Assembly (NCBI RefSeq): GCF_963455295.1
Contig: NZ_OY734020.1
Coordinates: 3,224,001-3,288,000, forward strand
Length of the DNA stretch: 64,000 bases
From: Candidatus Thiodiazotropha sp. CDECU1
GTDB taxonomy: Bacteria; Pseudomonadota; Gammaproteobacteria; Chromatiales; Chromatiaceae
Direction of reading: 5' to 3'
A program made the position numbers and the translations under genes. Shown one piece after another: positions 60,678 to 64,000 of this stretch. A model generated the notes under the pieces. The model saw nothing but the letters and a program-made list of their open reading frames with translations, was not told the DNA's origin and ran no database searches. The stretch's first letter is position 1. Each line of letters starts with the position of its first letter.

Positions 60678-61438
60678 TTTAGAGGCCTATGGTTGGTCGA
60701 TTTGTTGTGCTCGCCTGGATGGATAGGGTGATTTTCAGCCCATCCATGCTAGGGTAAGCGGGTGGTTAGTATGTACGGTTGAGGAAAAATTTGGCCCCGG
60801 CTTGACGTCTCCTGATATTCGCCTCGATCTCCTGGGTCGACTCCTGGGTGCACCCAGATTACCATCTGCTCGACGAAGAGCGCCACCAGCAGCATCAGCC
60901 GACCAGGATTTAGAGGCGAATTTCTATAGGGAGATTGTGAAGAAATGACATTTTGATCACCTGAAGTGGTGAATTGAAATCTACTGATTTGCTCTTGACA
61001 CAGACCGTCACTTTGCAGTGATCTAATCCCTCTACCTGGAGACCGACATTAGTATCTGACGGTGCAGAAGCAAAAAAATAAATGTTATATGTCTGTTGTC
61101 GATTCCCTGCTGCCGGAGAGTGGGTACTTGAGATGTTGTGAAGGTGATCACACTATTGAATCCTAACTGACACACTCTCTTCATGTACACCTGGTCACAT
61201 CTGTGGCTCTACTGAACGTCCTCTATATAACCGCAACTTTTGGGATTTACCTCAAAATATATCACTATGATTAGGGATCTAGCGCTTTGACTCGCTTGAT
61301 AATACTTTCTCATCTCAGCACCAGCAGCTTTATGTGCTGCATAAAACGCTGCATATATTTAACATTCCAATTATAATTTTCCTCAGGCATGGTCTTTTCA
61401 AGCATCTGCACTATGACGTAGACTCACAGGTTGGCAGA
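60678..61438. other. Intergenic region before the ExeA-OmpA gene
   Basis: About 760 bases with no supported gene. The palindrome TGGGTGCACCCA near 60850 and short decayed coding-like frames are seen, but none matches a family. The promoter of the next gene should lie near 61330-61430. Confidence 0.4.
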
Positions 61439-63820
61439 ATGATGGAACATTCGTGGAAATCCAGCGAAATGTATGAGTCTTTTTTTGGCTTCAAAGATAC
61501 ACCCTTCAGATTGAGTGCGGACGAGAAGTTCCGCTATGCCCATAATAATTATCTGCGTGCCTCCGCTCATCTAGCCTATGCCCTGCAACAGGGTGAAGGT
61601 TTTGTCATGATAACCGGACAGCCTGGTTCCGGTAAGACAACATTGATCAGAGATGTCATATCGGAACTCGATAAAGCCAAATACCACTGCCTCAACCTTG
61701 TAACCAGCCAACTGCATGCGGAAGAACTCCTGAGAAAGGTGGCGCTCGAATTTGGACTACCTGCCGAGACTTATAATAAGGCAACACTCCTCACCAATAT
61801 CAACAAATACCTCTCCGATTTGCACGAGCAGGGAAAACGCTCAGTGCTGTTTCTCGATGAGGCTCAAAACCTCTCTGTAAACGGGTTAGAGGAGTTACGA
61901 CTGCTTTCCAACCTGCAAAAGGGGAAGTACTCCCTATTGCAAATAGTACTGGTCGGCCATGATGAGTTGCGGCGACTCTTACTCGGCCCTGACATGGAAC
62001 ATATCCAACAGAGACTCATTGCGAATTGCCAGATCGAGCCGCTGACACCAGAACAGACCAGAGAGTATATTACCCATCGAATGAAACTCGTTGACTGGCA
62101 GGATGATCCCAAGATCGAGGATGAGATTTTCCGGCTCTTCCACCTAGCGGCGCAAGGTGTACCGAGAAACATCAACCACTTGATGAGTCATTTATTACTC
62201 TTTGCCTATCTTGAAGAAAAACATCAGCTGATCGACGAAGATGCATTGACGGTCATAGAGGAATTGATTGATCAAGAGCGCATTACTCTGGCCGGCGAGG
62301 AGAGCTTCCAAAACTTTGTTAGTAAATATCATGAACAAAAACAGCAGGTATTGAGCCATGCAGTTGGCCATCAAGCGACTGTTGCGATACCCACCCATGA
62401 AGGCAAGCATTGGGATCAGGGACAACTGGCAGATTACAATAACCATCCCCGTACAATCAGTGAAAAACCAACTCCAGCTAACGATCTAGCTCCACCCGAC
62501 AGCGATACCAAGCTTGAATCACCCGATTCCGAGTGGTTTCTATGGCGAGATGAAGACCCTGTTGACATTGACACCGACATCACTGCATTAGTAGAGGATG
62601 ACACATCAGACATCGACCAGCTTCCTTTTGATGAACCAACGATAGAATCTACCAAACAGGATAACGAACCTGCACTTACGCTTCCCAATGCCGACGAGAT
62701 CTGGCATGGCTCAATGGAGTCAGTAGATATGACATCCTTCTTTCCTGACAATCAGCGGGAAAGATCTTCCTTCTCTGCTGAAGAAACCATCTATCAATCA
62801 CCCACCCATTTGGATAATAGTCAAGTTACGGAAGATCGTGATCATCGATGGGGTGGAGTATGGTTTATGTCCAGCGGAAAGCGGTCGATGCCATCTGGCT
62901 GGAATCAAAATCGTAATGCTTCCACGACAACCACAAACAGACTCCCGCCTGCTTCAATACTGAATACAACACACAATATCAATGTCGACGAGAACCTTCG
63001 AATACCTTCAGTATTGGTTGATGACTGTCCTGAAATCATCTTAACCCGCAGTGAAGGCTCTGATCATCCTCAACAAACAACAATCAAGAAAAATTCCTTA
63101 CTCAAATCAATCATGCATGTGATCATTTGGGTCACCGTCGGTTTGATTGCAATGCTCATGATGAGACAAGTTCCCGATCAATTAAAAGCATTTTTACATG
63201 ACCAGGAGCCACAGTTAATCAGTCCACAAAATGGAACACAGGATAGCCCACCCGAATTGGCGCCCAAGAAAGACCCAGCCTCAGATCTATCCAAGGAGTC
63301 GTTGACGGTAGTTAATGAAAAGTCAAATATGGAGACTTCCCCATTACCCCCACAAGCAGAAACGGTTGAAGTTAAGAAGCAGAAAGATGAAATCGAGGCA
63401 AGTGATACATTAGTCGCTGAGGAATCATCATTGCAAGTGGGACAATCAGATGTCAGCTCGTACGAGAATATTGAACTGGCCACACGCTACATAGTCTATT
63501 TCGACTTCAATAAAGCCGCCATACCATCTGAATATCAACCTCTGCTGAAATCGATCCGTGACAAAATGTTGCTTGAGACGAGCAGCTTCCTGAAAATCAC
63601 CGGTTATGCTGACTCTCAAGGTAATGGAAACTACAACTATCGCCTCTCATTAAAGCGAGCGGAGGCCGTAAAAAAGTATTTCACACTGCGCGGCATTGCT
63701 GATGACCGATTTCAAGTGACGGCAGTCGGGTCAGTCCAAAGTGGCTCGTCATGGTTGGAGAGCATCGACGCAAGAAAGGTGGTGAGGCGAGTTGAAGTAA
63801 TACTTTTCCCAACACAATAA
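61439..63820 (+). CDS. ExeA/GspA-type AAA ATPase fused to an OmpA domain
   Basis: A protein of about 790 residues. MYESFFGFKDTPF is the typical start of the ExeA family, followed by Walker A GQPGSGKTTL near 60, Walker B VLFLDEAQN near 130 and VGHDELRRLL; the ATPase ends near residue 290. A long acidic, Pro/Ser-rich linker leads to one membrane segment (MHVIIWVTVGLIAMLMM) near 560, then about 110 polar residues and an OmpA-type peptidoglycan-binding domain (YIVYFDFNKAAIPS, then LKITGYADSQGNGNYNYRLSLKRAEAVKKYF in part). This arrangement suggests an inner-membrane protein linking cytoplasmic ATP use to the cell wall. In E. coli-type GspA/ExeA the periplasmic part is a different peptidoglycan domain. 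The start could be 61439, 61442 or 61469. Confidence 0.8.
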   Translation: MMEHSWKSSEMYESFFGFKDTPFRLSADEKFRYAHNNYLRASAHLAYALQQGEGFVMITGQPGSGKTTLIRDVISELDKAKYHCLNLVTSQLHAEELLRKVALEFGLPAETYNKATLLTNINKYLSDLHEQGKRSVLFLDEAQNLSVNGLEELRLLSNLQKGKYSLLQIVLVGHDELRRLLLGPDMEHIQQRLIANCQIEPLTPEQTREYITHRMKLVDWQDDPKIEDEIFRLFHLAAQGVPRNINHLMSHLLLFAYLEEKHQLIDEDALTVIEELIDQERITLAGEESFQNFVSKYHEQKQQVLSHAVGHQATVAIPTHEGKHWDQGQLADYNNHPRTISEKPTPANDLAPPDSDTKLESPDSEWFLWRDEDPVDIDTDITALVEDDTSDIDQLPFDEPTIESTKQDNEPALTLPNADEIWHGSMESVDMTSFFPDNQRERSSFSAEETIYQSPTHLDNSQVTEDRDHRWGGVWFMSSGKRSMPSGWNQNRNASTTTTNRLPPASILNTTHNINVDENLRIPSVLVDDCPEIILTRSEGSDHPQQTTIKKNSLLKSIMHVIIWVTVGLIAMLMMRQVPDQLKAFLHDQEPQLISPQNGTQDSPPELAPKKDPASDLSKESLTVVNEKSNMETSPLPPQAETVEVKKQKDEIEASDTLVAEESSLQVGQSDVSSYENIELATRYIVYFDFNKAAIPSEYQPLLKSIRDKMLLETSSFLKITGYADSQGNGNYNYRLSLKRAEAVKKYFTLRGIADDRFQVTAVGSVQSGSSWLESIDARKVVRRVEVILFPTQ

Positions 63821-64000
63821 GAGAAGACTGGCGATAGTCATATTGACACGTCAATTAAAGCAACAATCGTCAAAACGCAGGCTTGTCGCCGCATAAATCT
63901 ATTATTCGATATGCTCGGGCCTAGCGTTTGATTTTGCGCAGTGTTCTCTCTGTCCAGAAACTATTTTTGCGATTGCTGTTTATCTCTACCACTTTGCGTG
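63821..64000. other. Intergenic end of window
   Basis: 180 bases with no supported feature. Confidence 0.3.

Noticed and set aside
1-64000. tRNA, rRNA or integrase genes marking an island boundary
   Set aside because: I looked for cloverleaf-like segments and integrase motifs in intergenic regions, especially around 48.9-54.7 kb, and saw none. A tRNAscan and HMM search would be decisive.

Overview
The window looks like a chromosomal segment of a free-living or symbiotic chemolithotrophic gammaproteobacterium, roughly the Chromatiales / sulfur-oxidiser type. This is inferred from the gene families present (membrane-bound formate dehydrogenase with DUF3305/DUF3306 accessory genes, SthA, ArsJ, PilJ-domain proteins) and from the abundance of small palindromic repeats. 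No rRNA, tRNA, integrase, transposase or CRISPR array was recognised.

Layout. 1-7.0 kb: a partial alpha/beta hydrolase, a NADAR N-glycosidase-like protein, a 271-bp MITE, a large ACP-ligase-acyltransferase fusion and a DUF2459 lipoprotein. 7.3-10.0 kb: a deletion-bearing secreted-protein remnant, then the ArsJ / GAPDH arsenate-detoxification pair. 10.0-14.3 kb: a repeat-rich spacer, a PhoX-like DUF839 protein, a MOT1-type molybdate permease and a DUF4399 protein. 14.8-25.2 kb: a ten-gene minus-strand formate dehydrogenase (FDH) operon ending in a NarI-like plus HdrD-like module. 25.6-28.5 kb: divergent moaA, fdhD and a regulator joining an excisionase-like helix-turn-helix (HTH) to a periplasmic-binding-protein-like domain. 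28.7-33.9 kb: assorted membrane and periplasmic proteins, an M28 peptidase, moaB and an HD hydrolase. 34.1-42.7 kb: an NtrC-type regulator and Cache histidine kinase, divergent from a six-gene tungstate-uptake and cofactor operon (tupABC-mobA-mobB-moeA). 42.7-48.9 kb: a divergent HTH pair with operators, a TetR-UbiB-membrane protein-hydrolase operon and small hypotheticals. 49.2-54.5 kb: an AT-rich accessory stretch with a two-gene operon (deoxyribosyltransferase/TIR-like protein and 2-oxoglutarate oxygenase-like protein), a dead hydrolase, an EthD protein, and a lipoprotein with an ADP-ribosyltransferase-like protein. 54.7-64 kb: two PilJ-domain paralogues, an ArsM-like fragment beside a broken sigZ, sthA, an enoyl-CoA hydratase and an ExeA-type ATPase fused to an OmpA domain.

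How it fits together. The centre of the window is a molybdenum/tungsten-formate module: metal uptake (MOT1-like permease, TupABC), cofactor synthesis (MoaA, MoaB, MobA, MobB, MoeA), FDH maturation (FdhD, TorD-like, TAT peptide protein) and the enzyme itself. A near-perfect sigma-54 promoter precedes tupA, next to the divergent NtrC-type regulator. Weaker sigma-54-like promoters lie divergently before the FDH operon and moaA. The tup and FDH regions share the 10-mer ACCATTTGTC inside or beside inverted repeats. From this I infer, untested, that one Cache-kinase / NtrC system co-induces tungstate import, cofactor assembly and FDH.

The other main signals are several families of intergenic palindromes, one of them hugging stop codons, three genes with internal deletions (secreted protein, alpha/beta hydrolase, sigZ), and the AT-rich two-gene operon at 49.2-51.4 kb, which is the best candidate here for an undescribed system.
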